This document shows, one piece after another, positions 44,765-54,205 of a stretch of DNA of 64,000 nt (its first letter is position 1; every line of letters starts with the position of its first letter). This DNA comes from Segatella copri (GTDB taxonomy: Bacteria > Bacteroidota > Bacteroidia > Bacteroidales > Bacteroidaceae). Location of the stretch: contig NZ_VZCB01000020.1 of assembly GCF_009494395.1 (NCBI RefSeq), forward strand, positions 1-64,000, written 5' to 3'. The position numbers were made by a program, and so were the translations under genes. The notes beneath the pieces were generated by a model. It ran no database searches and was not told the origin of the DNA. It saw nothing but the letters and a program-made list of their open reading frames with translations.

Positions 44765-47194
44765 ATGAAAGCAATCCATATCAAACTTGCAACATTCAGC
44801 TTTGCAGCATTGCTTCTTGCGTCTTGTAGTGACAGCAATAGCATTATCGATGAACCACAAGTCGGTAAAGCAACCAAGATTGTAGGTTCAAGCGTCAAAG
44901 CTCTTTATTCTTCTGACTTGACTTCAAGAGTTCACAACTTGAAAGGAAATGTCACCAAGGCAACTCGAGCATACGATGCAAGTAAATTCGATGGAATTAC
45001 CTCCATGCCTACTCAGCCAAATGTGCCAGCAGAAGCTATAGATATAACAACTGCTCCTGGTAATGCTTGGGATGCACACTCTGGAATTTATGTAGTAAAG
45101 GCAAACACAACATTTAATGTAAATTGGTATGTAGATGGAGCCACATTCTATGTAGAAAAAGGCGCAACATTAACATGGAATGCCTATGGACAAAATGGTA
45201 CGATATATGTCTTAGATGGTGGTAAATTACAGGTAGAAAATTCTCCTGTCTTCCAACAGGCAACGGTATACAACTATGGAAACATAGAATTCAATAATAA
45301 TGCACCAGAAGTAGTCGTAAGCCAACCATTCTATAATGCAGGAAATTTAAATCTAACTGGTAAGAGATTTGATGTACAAAACAAGTGTTACATCGGCGGA
45401 AACTTAAAGGCTGACAAGTTAACCAATAATTCGGGAATGGCTTTGTACATTGTCGGTGACTGCGAAATAAAGAGCGGTGAAGAACTCCGTCTGAGTGGCT
45501 GCAGCCTCAACATTGGTGGTAAATTCTCTACAGCTGGAAAATTATCACTGAATTCAGGTGCCCTATTCGTAAGTGGATGTTCAGTTAATGTAGGAGGTGA
45601 TTTAGACGTAAACAGTGGTGGAGAAATTCATATTGATTATCTGAGTGCAAATAACATTACCCTCAGTTCAGGAAGCTCCATCGTCATGAAAGATAAGAGT
45701 ATGATTAACTGTACAGGAACCTTGGCATCAAACAACCAGGACACCTCTCATAATTATCTTGAAGGAGATAATGCTGTAGCAGTAGTCAAGGCATCTACCA
45801 TTACCTTCAACAATGGCGCTCCAATCGAAAGTACAGAGGAAAAGAAGAAATATGAAATCACGATGTTTGGCACACCAGGAAACAATTCTAAAATTATCTT
45901 GGATGGAACATTCAAAATTAATAACGAAGAAATAACTCCTGTATGTGCAAATGCCAACATCTATCCAATGAGTGATGAAAATGCCTCAGGAGTATCTTTG
46001 CCAAAGACAGAATGTAACCCTGGTGGCTACAAAGATGACAATACCGAACCAGAGCCATCAAAACCAGGATTAGATTTGATTACAAACATCGATTACGATC
46101 ATACTCATGAGATTTCCGCAACAGGTATCATGCCGCTCAACGGATATTTCTATATGTCATACCACACCAACCAGGAGCAGGCTGACAATGCAGAATATTC
46201 TCATGGAGGTTGTGTAGAGGTCTTCACACCTGTACAAAATGACAAGGTAGAACTCAAGCAATATCTCTATGATGAAGCAAGAGACCTTGACTTCAACCAT
46301 CTCTTGGCTGTAACATTAAACAGTGGTGAAAGAAAGGTATTCTTACCAGGTACTTCTTACAAGAAGGGTGCCATGTTGGCTTATATGACCATCAATGATG
46401 ACCATATGCTGGCAACAGAATCCAAGCAGATTACCACTACTGAGACAGACAAGGATGGCAAACCTGTTGTCAAGTACGAAGAGCCATTACAGTATGTACA
46501 GTTGCATCCTGCTACCGAAGAATTTGCAAGAAAGGGATACGATGAGAATTGCGTTGTCTATAATAACAAGACAGACCATTTAATTGTTGCAACCACAGAA
46601 GGTTACGTCATTTACGATGCAAACAAGAATAATGAGATGAATGAGGTTGCAAGCTACTCAAGACCAGGCAAAGTAAAGCATATGGCTATTGGAGATGGTA
46701 AGATTGTTGGTCTCTATCTCAACGACAGAACTCATGGCAGTGAAGATGCTGTAGATGCAACCATCGAAGTGATTGACAGAGACACAGAGGATTTTGAGAA
46801 TTCAAAGACATTCTCTGTATCTATGAACATCAAGCCTAACGACGGTAAGAACGTTATTGCAGTAAACGATCATAAGATTTATGTCTGCCAGAGCGGATTG
46901 GGTCTTTATGTTTACGACATGGACGGAAATGAAGTAGGAAAATGGCAGATGCCTAAGGCCTGGAACGAGAAGAAGGGTATATATAAGGCACTCTGCAATG
47001 GTTGCTTCGTTGACGACAATTACGTATACCTGGCTTACGGTTCATACGGTATCGTAGTTCTTGACAAGAATACCTTGGAGGTTGTTGCTCATCGTGCAAC
47101 ATTAAAATCCGCCAACTACATCACTGTAAAGGATGGCTACATGTACGTAGCATACGGTAGAAGCCGCTTGCAGGTATTCAAACTTGCAGAGTAA
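44765..47194 (+). CDS. Large surface-type lipoprotein 2, paralog of the previous gene
   Basis: The 809-residue lipoprotein signal is MKAIHIKLATFSFAALLLASC (Cys21). The N-terminal half has beta-helix-like rungs (TIYVLDGGKLQVENS, YIGGNLKADKLTN, LNIGGKFSTAGK, VNVGGDLDVNSGG). The C-terminal ~350 residues match the propeller-like region of lipoprotein 1, including SYHTN, DFNHL, NDGKNVIAVNDHKIYVC and the end YVAYGRSRLQVFKL. The propeller half is better conserved between the two than the helix half, so the helix half probably carries the specific binding or structural difference. Function unknown. Confidence 0.8.
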   Translation: MKAIHIKLATFSFAALLLASCSDSNSIIDEPQVGKATKIVGSSVKALYSSDLTSRVHNLKGNVTKATRAYDASKFDGITSMPTQPNVPAEAIDITTAPGNAWDAHSGIYVVKANTTFNVNWYVDGATFYVEKGATLTWNAYGQNGTIYVLDGGKLQVENSPVFQQATVYNYGNIEFNNNAPEVVVSQPFYNAGNLNLTGKRFDVQNKCYIGGNLKADKLTNNSGMALYIVGDCEIKSGEELRLSGCSLNIGGKFSTAGKLSLNSGALFVSGCSVNVGGDLDVNSGGEIHIDYLSANNITLSSGSSIVMKDKSMINCTGTLASNNQDTSHNYLEGDNAVAVVKASTITFNNGAPIESTEEKKKYEITMFGTPGNNSKIILDGTFKINNEEITPVCANANIYPMSDENASGVSLPKTECNPGGYKDDNTEPEPSKPGLDLITNIDYDHTHEISATGIMPLNGYFYMSYHTNQEQADNAEYSHGGCVEVFTPVQNDKVELKQYLYDEARDLDFNHLLAVTLNSGERKVFLPGTSYKKGAMLAYMTINDDHMLATESKQITTTETDKDGKPVVKYEEPLQYVQLHPATEEFARKGYDENCVVYNNKTDHLIVATTEGYVIYDANKNNEMNEVASYSRPGKVKHMAIGDGKIVGLYLNDRTHGSEDAVDATIEVIDRDTEDFENSKTFSVSMNIKPNDGKNVIAVNDHKIYVCQSGLGLYVYDMDGNEVGKWQMPKAWNEKKGIYKALCNGCFVDDNYVYLAYGSYGIVVLDKNTLEVVAHRATLKSANYITVKDGYMYVAYGRSRLQVFKLAE

Positions 47195-47247
47195 GCTAAT
47201 TGACATTGCATCAGCAATATAGATATTTTAATAAACTAAGAACATAG

Positions 47248-47281
47248 TGAATGCAGCTGCAACAGCTTGCAGCTGCATTCA
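47248..47281 (+). terminator. 15-bp hairpin between lipoprotein 2 and the TolC-like gene
   Basis: TGAATGCAGCTGCAA pairs perfectly with 47267-47281 around CAGC. Only 22 bases separate it from the next ATG, leaving no room for a promoter, so transcription of the machinery genes must read through. Confidence 0.75.
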
Positions 47282-47303
47282 TCGTGTTTAAATAAGAAAA
47301 AAG

Positions 47304-48710
47304 ATGAAGCGTAAATTAATACTATATACAACAACGGTTCTTCTGACGATGATCGGAGGACAGCAAGGATGGGCACAAACTCAAGGCAAAAAACAGCAGA
47401 AGAGTTTCAGCCCCAAAATGCTCGTCTACGAAAATCTGAAGAACGAAAACGTATTGAGACACTTCAACCAACGCTTCGCACAACTCGACACACTCATCAA
47501 TAACCCAATCTGGGTGAAATCACCAGTCATCGAACTGGGACTCAACAAACAACATACTGCTGACATTAAAACCACTGACTCATTATACTGGGCTAAAACT
47601 GCATACGAACAGTTGGCTATCAACAGACATAACGGACTGGAAGTGACTGGTCAGATATACGCCAGACCAGACGCATACTTCGATGCCGACAACGACGATG
47701 CAGAACAGGTCTCCAAGTACAAAGCCAAAGTACAGGCCGAACTGGGATGGAACATCATCAACAGCAAGTTCTACCAGGGAAAGGAAAAGAGAAACAAAGT
47801 GGCCCTAGCTAACGAACTCTCACGTCTACAAGACAAAAAGAGACAGACTGCAGACATCTATGAAAAGGCAGCCGACGAGCTGACCGAACAATATAACTTC
47901 TATATCGGTACCGTCATAGCACACAAGCTGGACAACCTCGACATCATGAACGAGGCTTACCAGTATATGCTGGAGAAAGACCGAATAAGCAACGACAAGA
48001 TGATCAAGGTGATGAACGACAAGCTGGAGGCGGAATACGACATCTCCATCCTCTGCTCCGACAGAGACATCACCAACAAACCGATTTACCGCATCAAGCC
48101 TACCCGCGTGGTGGTAGACACCACAGCCCTCTGGGAACACGTAGACAAGGAAAGCCTGGATGCAAGAATCGTAATGACAAAGCTGGAGATAGCCAACAAC
48201 GAAAGCAAGCTGAACAACTATCTCAGCACTACCCGACTCACCCCATTCGCCAGATGGTCAACCTACTGGCAGAGCAACGACAAGTTCTCGTACAATGGTG
48301 ATGTAGGAATCAGATTCACCGTGCCAATCTACAACGAAAACCCAAGAAAGAGAAAGGCACTGGAGACACAGAAAGAGATTATCATGAACAGCAGAAGCAC
48401 CGACGTGAAGGAAATCAGACAGTCGGTAGGCATCCTGCTGAAAAAGATAGAAAACCTCAATCAGGCTATAACCACTGAGGCTTACCACATACAGCAGACA
48501 GGAAAATACATCGACATGCGACGGTTCGCATATAAAAACCAGAAAAACGGGTACAACTACCTGATGAGAATGGAAGAATATACCGGACTCCTGGAAAGCA
48601 TGGAAAGAATGTACAAGCTGATGTTGAACCGCGGACTCGCCATCATCAATATAGAGAAGGCAGTAAGCATCTATAACAACAACAATATATTCAACGAGAT
48701 CGAACTATGA
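47304..48710 (+). CDS. TolC-like outer-membrane channel protein
   Basis: The 468-residue protein has a signal peptide (MKRKLILYTTTVLLTMIGGQ). Two similar halves each hold a barrel-strand segment followed by a long helix pair: VTGQIYARPDAYFDAD/ELGWNIINSKFYQGKEKRNK and FARWSTYWQSND/VGIRFTVPIYNENPRKRKAL. This internal duplication with the PIYN...RKRKAL boundary is typical of outer-membrane efflux proteins that form trimeric periplasmic tunnels. It ends in an ATGA overlap with the adaptor gene, so the two are translationally coupled. Likely the outer-membrane exit of the polymer exporter. Confidence 0.78.
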   Translation: MKRKLILYTTTVLLTMIGGQQGWAQTQGKKQQKSFSPKMLVYENLKNENVLRHFNQRFAQLDTLINNPIWVKSPVIELGLNKQHTADIKTTDSLYWAKTAYEQLAINRHNGLEVTGQIYARPDAYFDADNDDAEQVSKYKAKVQAELGWNIINSKFYQGKEKRNKVALANELSRLQDKKRQTADIYEKAADELTEQYNFYIGTVIAHKLDNLDIMNEAYQYMLEKDRISNDKMIKVMNDKLEAEYDISILCSDRDITNKPIYRIKPTRVVVDTTALWEHVDKESLDARIVMTKLEIANNESKLNNYLSTTRLTPFARWSTYWQSNDKFSYNGDVGIRFTVPIYNENPRKRKALETQKEIIMNSRSTDVKEIRQSVGILLKKIENLNQAITTEAYHIQQTGKYIDMRRFAYKNQKNGYNYLMRMEEYTGLLESMERMYKLMLNRGLAIINIEKAVSIYNNNNIFNEIEL

Positions 48711-49891
48711 ATGAGTTTCAATATGACAGCACGCCACAGGAACAGGCGATGGCCGACTTGCTGAAATCGCAAAGCCACCGCTTGGCTAGACAGCAGATTA
48801 TATTCGCGCTGATCTTCCTCCTCATCATCGTACTGGCAGCATACTATATCGTTACCCGAATGATCTGGGCCATCTATGACGGATATGTAACACTCGATGA
48901 GAACCATATCTGTGCGGTTGACGACATCTACATTCTGAAGGTAAACAAGGAGGTGGGAGAAATAGTACACAAAGGTGATACGCTCTACTCTTACGTACTG
49001 CTGGGAAATATCGTTAACCAATACGACCCAAACATCATTCCGTCGGCGGTAAAGGAAACCCACGATATGGAGGTACAGGCAAAACTGGCTAGAGAAGAGA
49101 TTCCGGTACTGCGTACCCGACTGGCAGAACTGAAGAAACAGAAAGCTTCGGAAAGCTCGGACATCTACTACGGACTGACCAACAACACCAAGCGCAACCA
49201 GCTGGATGCTGAGATTGCCGAGGTGGAGGAAGAAATAAGAAAGCAGATGAACAAGGTGACCATCTACTCACAAGCCAAGAACACCACCTATAACTTCATG
49301 AGCAGAAGAGGTGCAGGCATGGTGAGTGCTGACATGCCATACTCCAGCAATTCCAGCATCTACAACCACGCTCTGATACACTACTGCTGTGCGCCTGCCG
49401 ATGCCTACGTCACAAAGGTGAACGTGAGCGACAAGACACTGGTGTTCAAGAGCGATGAAGTGCTCACCATCCAGCATACCGACTATGCAGCATGCCACCT
49501 GGGCATCATCACATACGTGCCTAGTGAGAAAATCAAGTATATGGAAAGTCCTGACGATGCTGACGTCATCGTGAACAACGACCTGGTACTGAAGGCTAAG
49601 CTGCAGATGGTGGGTCTGAGAGTGGAGGAAATTCCAAAGCACCTGCAGAGCAACTTCTCGCACGATGCAAATGCCGTAGTGGCAGTATTCACCTTCAAAC
49701 CCAACCAGCGAGTGCCGGCTTGGGTGATGAGCAACAAACTGCCGGTGAGAATCAGGGTGAACAAGATCAGTGCGATGTTAGACCCTAAGCCACTGCCGAT
49801 GTATACCATCCCAGTGGACAAGAATCAAAATGTGATGAGAAGTTCAAAGCTCGTCACACCTGACCAAAACAAAGACAACGTGAAGAAATGA
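48707..49891 (+). CDS. HlyD/Alg44-like periplasmic adaptor
   Basis: The 394-residue protein has one membrane helix (about 30-55, FALIFLLIIVLAAYYIV), a lipoyl-like half (VDDIYILKVNKEVGEIVHKGDTLYSY), a coiled-coil hairpin (about 120-185, RTRLAELKKQKASE), a second lipoyl half (APADAYVTKVNVSDKTLVFK) and a beta-barrel C-terminal domain. This is the membrane-fusion order seen in HlyD and in Alg44-type adaptors of synthase-dependent systems. It overlaps both neighbours by ATGA. It likely bridges the inner-membrane synthase to the TolC-like channel. Confidence 0.82.
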   Translation: MNEFQYDSTPQEQAMADLLKSQSHRLARQQIIFALIFLLIIVLAAYYIVTRMIWAIYDGYVTLDENHICAVDDIYILKVNKEVGEIVHKGDTLYSYVLLGNIVNQYDPNIIPSAVKETHDMEVQAKLAREEIPVLRTRLAELKKQKASESSDIYYGLTNNTKRNQLDAEIAEVEEEIRKQMNKVTIYSQAKNTTYNFMSRRGAGMVSADMPYSSNSSIYNHALIHYCCAPADAYVTKVNVSDKTLVFKSDEVLTIQHTDYAACHLGIITYVPSEKIKYMESPDDADVIVNNDLVLKAKLQMVGLRVEEIPKHLQSNFSHDANAVVAVFTFKPNQRVPAWVMSNKLPVRIRVNKISAMLDPKPLPMYTIPVDKNQNVMRSSKLVTPDQNKDNVKK

Positions 49892-51498
49892 TTGGACTAA
49901 GAAGAAACAAAAGAGGAGACATGGTGCTGACCATCGATACCTACATCGATATCGACTCAACACCAGATATCCAGTCAGACTACTTCGACTGCATATACAT
50001 CAATACGACGAGTGAACGTGCGTTCCATGCAATCCTGTTTGGAGCCAGCCCTATCCTATCGTATAAATGTAGCTATAAGCCGCTGTTCGTCAATACGGCG
50101 GTATCGGGAAAGGAACAGATCACTGACTATGTCGTAGACGCATACGTCAGCGATATGAGCAATGAGAAAGTTTACGAGATTATCGACCGAATCAAGATGG
50201 CAAGACAGAAGTACGGCATCAAGCAGGAAACTACAAGACCTACACAGCCGAACCAGCTCTTTGCCAACATTCTGAGATATCTCCTCTCACGCGACCAGAG
50301 AATCATGGGACACCGACTCCTGGAGAAATCATCGCTGGGATACATCAACCCTATCTTTGAGCACTATCACAGTATGGGTCTGTTCCATCTCAACGAGATG
50401 TTCATGTTCAAGGACACCATGGTGGAATATGGTGCACTCAAGGTTCACCGCTTCCTCATCAAGGAGCACCTCTGCCCGAAGTGCAACCACTCGCACCTGC
50501 TCTATACGGAGTGCTGTCCGAAGTGTGGCAGTTCCAACCTGAAGATTCAGAACATCATCCACCACTTCAGCTGCGCCAACGTTTCGCCGGAGAGTTCATA
50601 CAACATCGGTGGTATGCTGGTTTGTCCGAAATGTCACAAGAAACTGCGCCACATCGGTGTAGACTACGACCGACCTGCAGTGGTTTATACCTGTAACGAC
50701 TGTGAAAACTCGTTTACAACGCCACTGACCAAGGCTACCTGCTGCTATTGCGAGAGTACCTTCCCGGTGAATGCACTGGTGCCACGAGACGTAGTAGACT
50801 ATGAGATAACGGAGGAAGGTGTGCGTGCCCTGACTCAGGACAGCCTCATGTTCAACAATATGACCAACCTCTATGATAACTTCATGGAATATCCACTGCT
50901 GGTAAACCGCCTGCGCCGACTCCTGATGGAGACCTACCGCAAGGAACAGGTATCTGTACTGGTAGGAAAGATATGGATACTGAACGCTGAGCAGGATACG
51001 GTGAAGATCAAGGACAGTCTGCAAGCCAACTTCTGTCGCCTCTTCTCCAACCACAAGGTGTCGTACAACAACAACATCTTCTACATCACGTATTCCGTAT
51101 TCAGCGACATCACCGTAGAGGATGCACAGCGGGAACTGAGCAAGCAGATGTCACAGGCTATCAGAAAGGTGGCCGACAAGATAGAGCCGGACGAACTGAT
51201 ATGCTGCGTTCTCGAAACCAAGACCAAGGAGGTGACAGGCAACTACGAGGAATTCTTCAACAAGATGAACTACGTAGAGCTGACTCCAGACGACTACTGC
51301 AGCTATTCTGAGGAAGAAATGACCGAAGAAGAAGAAAACGAAACCGCAGAGACGCCACTGGAAATGACACCGAAGGAAGATGAGAACGACAAGATCATGA
51401 AGCGTGTCAAGCTATACAAGCAGCTGGTAGCCGTGCTGATTACCATTGCCGGTGTACTGATACTGCTAGCCGTGCTGGCGCTCACGATATTGAGATAA
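49888..51498 (+). CDS. TackOD1-type zinc-ribbon membrane protein
   Basis: The 536-residue protein has an N-terminal alpha/beta region (about 30-110). The middle carries repeated CxxC pairs at about C196/C199, C210/C213, C246/C249, C269/C272 and C285/C288, with IHHFSCANVSPESSYN and RHIGVDYDRPAVVYTC. That middle pattern matches the TackOD1 output domain, named from archaeal response regulators. A third alpha/beta region (about 335-450) is not recognised; a degenerate GGDEF-like fold is possible but unproven. After an acidic linker (EEEMTEEEENETAE) a single C-terminal helix (about 512-534) anchors it, leaving the bulk cytoplasmic. It overlaps the adaptor gene by ATGA and is followed by the GT2 synthase, so it probably controls or assembles the synthase. 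Zinc binding is inferred from the cysteines. Confidence 0.75.
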   Translation: MIGLRRNKRGDMVLTIDTYIDIDSTPDIQSDYFDCIYINTTSERAFHAILFGASPILSYKCSYKPLFVNTAVSGKEQITDYVVDAYVSDMSNEKVYEIIDRIKMARQKYGIKQETTRPTQPNQLFANILRYLLSRDQRIMGHRLLEKSSLGYINPIFEHYHSMGLFHLNEMFMFKDTMVEYGALKVHRFLIKEHLCPKCNHSHLLYTECCPKCGSSNLKIQNIIHHFSCANVSPESSYNIGGMLVCPKCHKKLRHIGVDYDRPAVVYTCNDCENSFTTPLTKATCCYCESTFPVNALVPRDVVDYEITEEGVRALTQDSLMFNNMTNLYDNFMEYPLLVNRLRRLLMETYRKEQVSVLVGKIWILNAEQDTVKIKDSLQANFCRLFSNHKVSYNNNIFYITYSVFSDITVEDAQRELSKQMSQAIRKVADKIEPDELICCVLETKTKEVTGNYEEFFNKMNYVELTPDDYCSYSEEEMTEEEENETAETPLEMTPKEDENDKIMKRVKLYKQLVAVLITIAGVLILLAVLALTILR

Positions 51499-51531
51499 GA
51501 AACAACTAGTAAAGAAAGGAGATGAGTAGGT

Positions 51532-52848
51532 ATGTTTGAAATCGTAGAAACTCTGAACCACTTCATGGACTGGTTGAGTACACTCTCACTGAGCAGCATC
51601 CTGAGCACCTACTGGTTTCTGTTCTTCATTGAAATGCCGAGATATTACCTGCTGGAATATCTGGTAATATTCAACCGACTGACCAACAGGAACAAGATAG
51701 AAAAGGAAAAGGAAGTGGCACGATTCTATCTCTATCGAGAGAATCCGCTCGTTTCGATACTCGTACCGGGAAAGAATGAGGGAAAACATATATTCAAGAT
51801 GGTGAACTCGCTCGCCGAACAGACCTACAGAAACTATGAAATCATAGTGGTAGACGACGGCAGCGATGACTACACCAAACTGATATGCACCGACCTCTAT
51901 CGAGCTGGTTACATCACCCACTACCTGCGACTGGAAGACCGAGGAGGCAAGGCGGCAGCCAGCAACTATGGCGCGCAGATGGCTAAAGGCAAATACATCG
52001 TCTGCCTGGATGCCGACTCATCACTGGACCGTGATGCGCTGGAGAAGATTCTCCTCCCCTTCTACATCGACGGTATGGTAAAGGGTGTGGGCGGATGCGT
52101 GAAGGTACGCAACAACAAGGAGACCATCTGCTCTTCGCTGCAGGCGTTCGAATACCTGAAACGCATACAGGTGGGACGTATCGTAACGAGCGAGCTGGGC
52201 ATCTACCACATCATATCAGGTGCCTTCGGTGCCTTTGACAGAGCAACACTGAAAGAGGTAGGATTCTGGGACATCGGACCAGGACTGGATGGTGACCTCA
52301 CACAAAAGATAAGAAAGGCAGGATACAAGGTGAAATTCGCAGAAGATGCCATCTGCATGACCAATGTGCCGACAAAATGGTATAAACTGTATCACCAGCG
52401 TATCAGATGGTCGCGTTCGCTCGTAAGATTCCGCTTGCGCAAACACCGCGACATCCTGCTGCCAACCAAGAACTGGTCTATATTGAACTGGATCTCCAAC
52501 ATGGAGAGCGTAACGTACGACTGCTTCCTCAACTTCCTGTGGTTGTGGTATATCGTGAAACTCGCCATCACCTTCAATAGCCACATCGTAGAGATATTGG
52601 CGCTGGGCTACTTCATCCGAGTATGCTTCTCCCAATTCGCCTTCCTACTGGTGATGATGGTGACAGAGAGAAAAAAAGAGGAAATGTTCCTCTACCGATT
52701 CTTGCCGCTGATGTCGCCGTATACAGGTTACTTCCTGCGTATCGCCCGACTTTCAGCCCATCTGCAGGAGCTCTTCTTCCATCGCTCGTATGCCGATGCA
52801 TGGAATCCGGAGAAAACTTCCCGATACGCTCAGCTGGAGGGAATGTAA
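51532..52848 (+). CDS. Processive family-2 glycosyltransferase (polysaccharide synthase)
   Basis: The 438-residue protein has a hydrophobic N-terminus (about 20-48), a cytoplasmic GT-A domain and C-terminal membrane segments (about 320-400). All processive-GT2 residues are visible: VVDDGSDD (108-110), CLDADSS (160-162), catalytic-base region GPGLDGDLTQ (about 252-255) and QRIRW (289-293), the QxxRW motif of cellulose, chitin and hyaluronan synthases. Such enzymes polymerise one or two sugars from UDP donors and thread the chain through their own channel. It has an AAGAAAGGAG purine stretch before the start. The next gene supplies a UDP-HexNAc uronic acid, so I infer an aminouronate-containing polymer. 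Confidence 0.87.
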   Translation: MFEIVETLNHFMDWLSTLSLSSILSTYWFLFFIEMPRYYLLEYLVIFNRLTNRNKIEKEKEVARFYLYRENPLVSILVPGKNEGKHIFKMVNSLAEQTYRNYEIIVVDDGSDDYTKLICTDLYRAGYITHYLRLEDRGGKAAASNYGAQMAKGKYIVCLDADSSLDRDALEKILLPFYIDGMVKGVGGCVKVRNNKETICSSLQAFEYLKRIQVGRIVTSELGIYHIISGAFGAFDRATLKEVGFWDIGPGLDGDLTQKIRKAGYKVKFAEDAICMTNVPTKWYKLYHQRIRWSRSLVRFRLRKHRDILLPTKNWSILNWISNMESVTYDCFLNFLWLWYIVKLAITFNSHIVEILALGYFIRVCFSQFAFLLVMMVTERKKEEMFLYRFLPLMSPYTGYFLRIARLSAHLQELFFHRSYADAWNPEKTSRYAQLEGM

Positions 52849-52889
52849 AAAATGAATAAACAATAATACAAACTTAATATATATAGTAT

Positions 52890-54149
52890 ATGAATAACAA
52901 ATCTTTTGAGTTTAAGATAGGCGTGATTGGACTAGGCTATGTAGGTACACCGCTTGCATGCTTATTCTCAAAGAAATACGATACTTGGGGTTACGACATC
53001 AATGCTGCCAAGGTAGCTAAATTAGCCAGGAAACAGGGAGCGGAAGACAGAATGCTGTCTAAAGCTCTCGAAAGGGGACTAAAGCTGACCTGCGACATCA
53101 GCGACTTGAAAGGCTGCAATGTATACATCATAGCTGTACCGACACCGGTAAACAAGTCGAACAAACCTGATATCAGCTGCGTCAGAAATGCTACTACAGC
53201 AGTAGGCAAAATCCTGAAACCGGGAGACATCGTGGTATATGAATCTACAGTCTATCCCGGACTGACAGAAGAAGTATGCGCTCCGTTGCTGGCATCAACA
53301 TCGGGACTCAAGCTGAACGATAACTTCTTCGTAGGTTTCTCACCTGAGAGAATCAACCCGGGAGATACCGTACACACCATAGAGAACATCGTAAAGGTGA
53401 CCAGTGGTTCTACACCCGAAGCGGCAGAAATCATCGACAACCTCTACAGCTCGGTTCTCACCCATGGCACTCACAAGGCTAAGAGCATTAAAATAGCCGA
53501 AGCCTGCAAGCTGATGGAAAACTGCCAGCGAGATGTTCAGATAGCATTCTTCAACGAGATGGAAAAAATCTTCGACAAGATGAACATCAGCATCGAGGAT
53601 GTGACGGAAGCAGCCAGTACAAAATGGAACTTCGTTCCTGCTACCCCAGGACTTGTTGGCGGTCACTGTATCGCTGTAGATCCATACTATCTCATCAACA
53701 AGGCACAGGAGGTGGACGTGGTTCCTTCGCTCCTCTCTACGGCACGCGAGGTGAACGAGCAGATGGCGGTCTGGATGGCAGGCAAGATCAAGAGTGCATG
53801 CGACTTCAGAAAGTTCAAGGCTCCCGAGACCAAGGTGCTCATCCTGGGCTTCTCGTTCAAGCCTGACAGCGATGACATCAGAAACACCAAGGTGGCTGAC
53901 CTCTACATCAACCTGGTGGGAACAGGATACAAGACTACCCTCTACGACCCGCTGGTAGACAAGGAGGAAGTGAAGAATGAATACGGCATCCATGTAGAGG
54001 ATGACGCTAAAGTATTGGATAAAGTCTATGATATCGTGGTGATAGGTACACATCACAAGATATTCGATAACATCAATATGAACAAGTTGCTCTCAGCCAA
54101 AGGCTTCATGTGCGACATATACGGAGTACACAAGGCAAGAAAAGCTTAG
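52890..54149 (+). CDS. UDP-N-acetylhexosamine 6-dehydrogenase (WbpA/TviB-like)
   Basis: The 419-residue NAD-dependent enzyme oxidises the C6 hydroxyl of a UDP-HexNAc to the uronic acid in two steps. The Rossmann motif GVIGLGYVGTPLA is at about 12-24; the catalytic Cys is in GGHCIAVDPYY (about 260). FSPERINPGDTVHTIENI and TSGSTPEAAEIID resemble TviB/WbpA (UDP-GalNAc/GlcNAc) rather than UDP-glucose dehydrogenases. Its place between the synthase and the receiver makes it the precursor enzyme for the polymer. The exact epimer (Glc or Gal) cannot be read. Confidence 0.85.
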   Translation: MNNKSFEFKIGVIGLGYVGTPLACLFSKKYDTWGYDINAAKVAKLARKQGAEDRMLSKALERGLKLTCDISDLKGCNVYIIAVPTPVNKSNKPDISCVRNATTAVGKILKPGDIVVYESTVYPGLTEEVCAPLLASTSGLKLNDNFFVGFSPERINPGDTVHTIENIVKVTSGSTPEAAEIIDNLYSSVLTHGTHKAKSIKIAEACKLMENCQRDVQIAFFNEMEKIFDKMNISIEDVTEAASTKWNFVPATPGLVGGHCIAVDPYYLINKAQEVDVVPSLLSTAREVNEQMAVWMAGKIKSACDFRKFKAPETKVLILGFSFKPDSDDIRNTKVADLYINLVGTGYKTTLYDPLVDKEEVKNEYGIHVEDDAKVLDKVYDIVVIGTHHKIFDNINMNKLLSAKGFMCDIYGVHKARKA

Positions 54150-54205
54150 AGCAGCGACGTCCAAGACCTAACTGTACAATAAAAGAAAAGCCAAAGTAAA
54201 AGTAA

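Noticed and set aside
52890..54149. UDP-glucose 6-dehydrogenase, implying hyaluronan-like polymer
   Set aside because: SPERINPGD and TSGSTPEAAE context resembles WbpA/TviB-type UDP-HexNAc dehydrogenases more than UDP-glucose enzymes.
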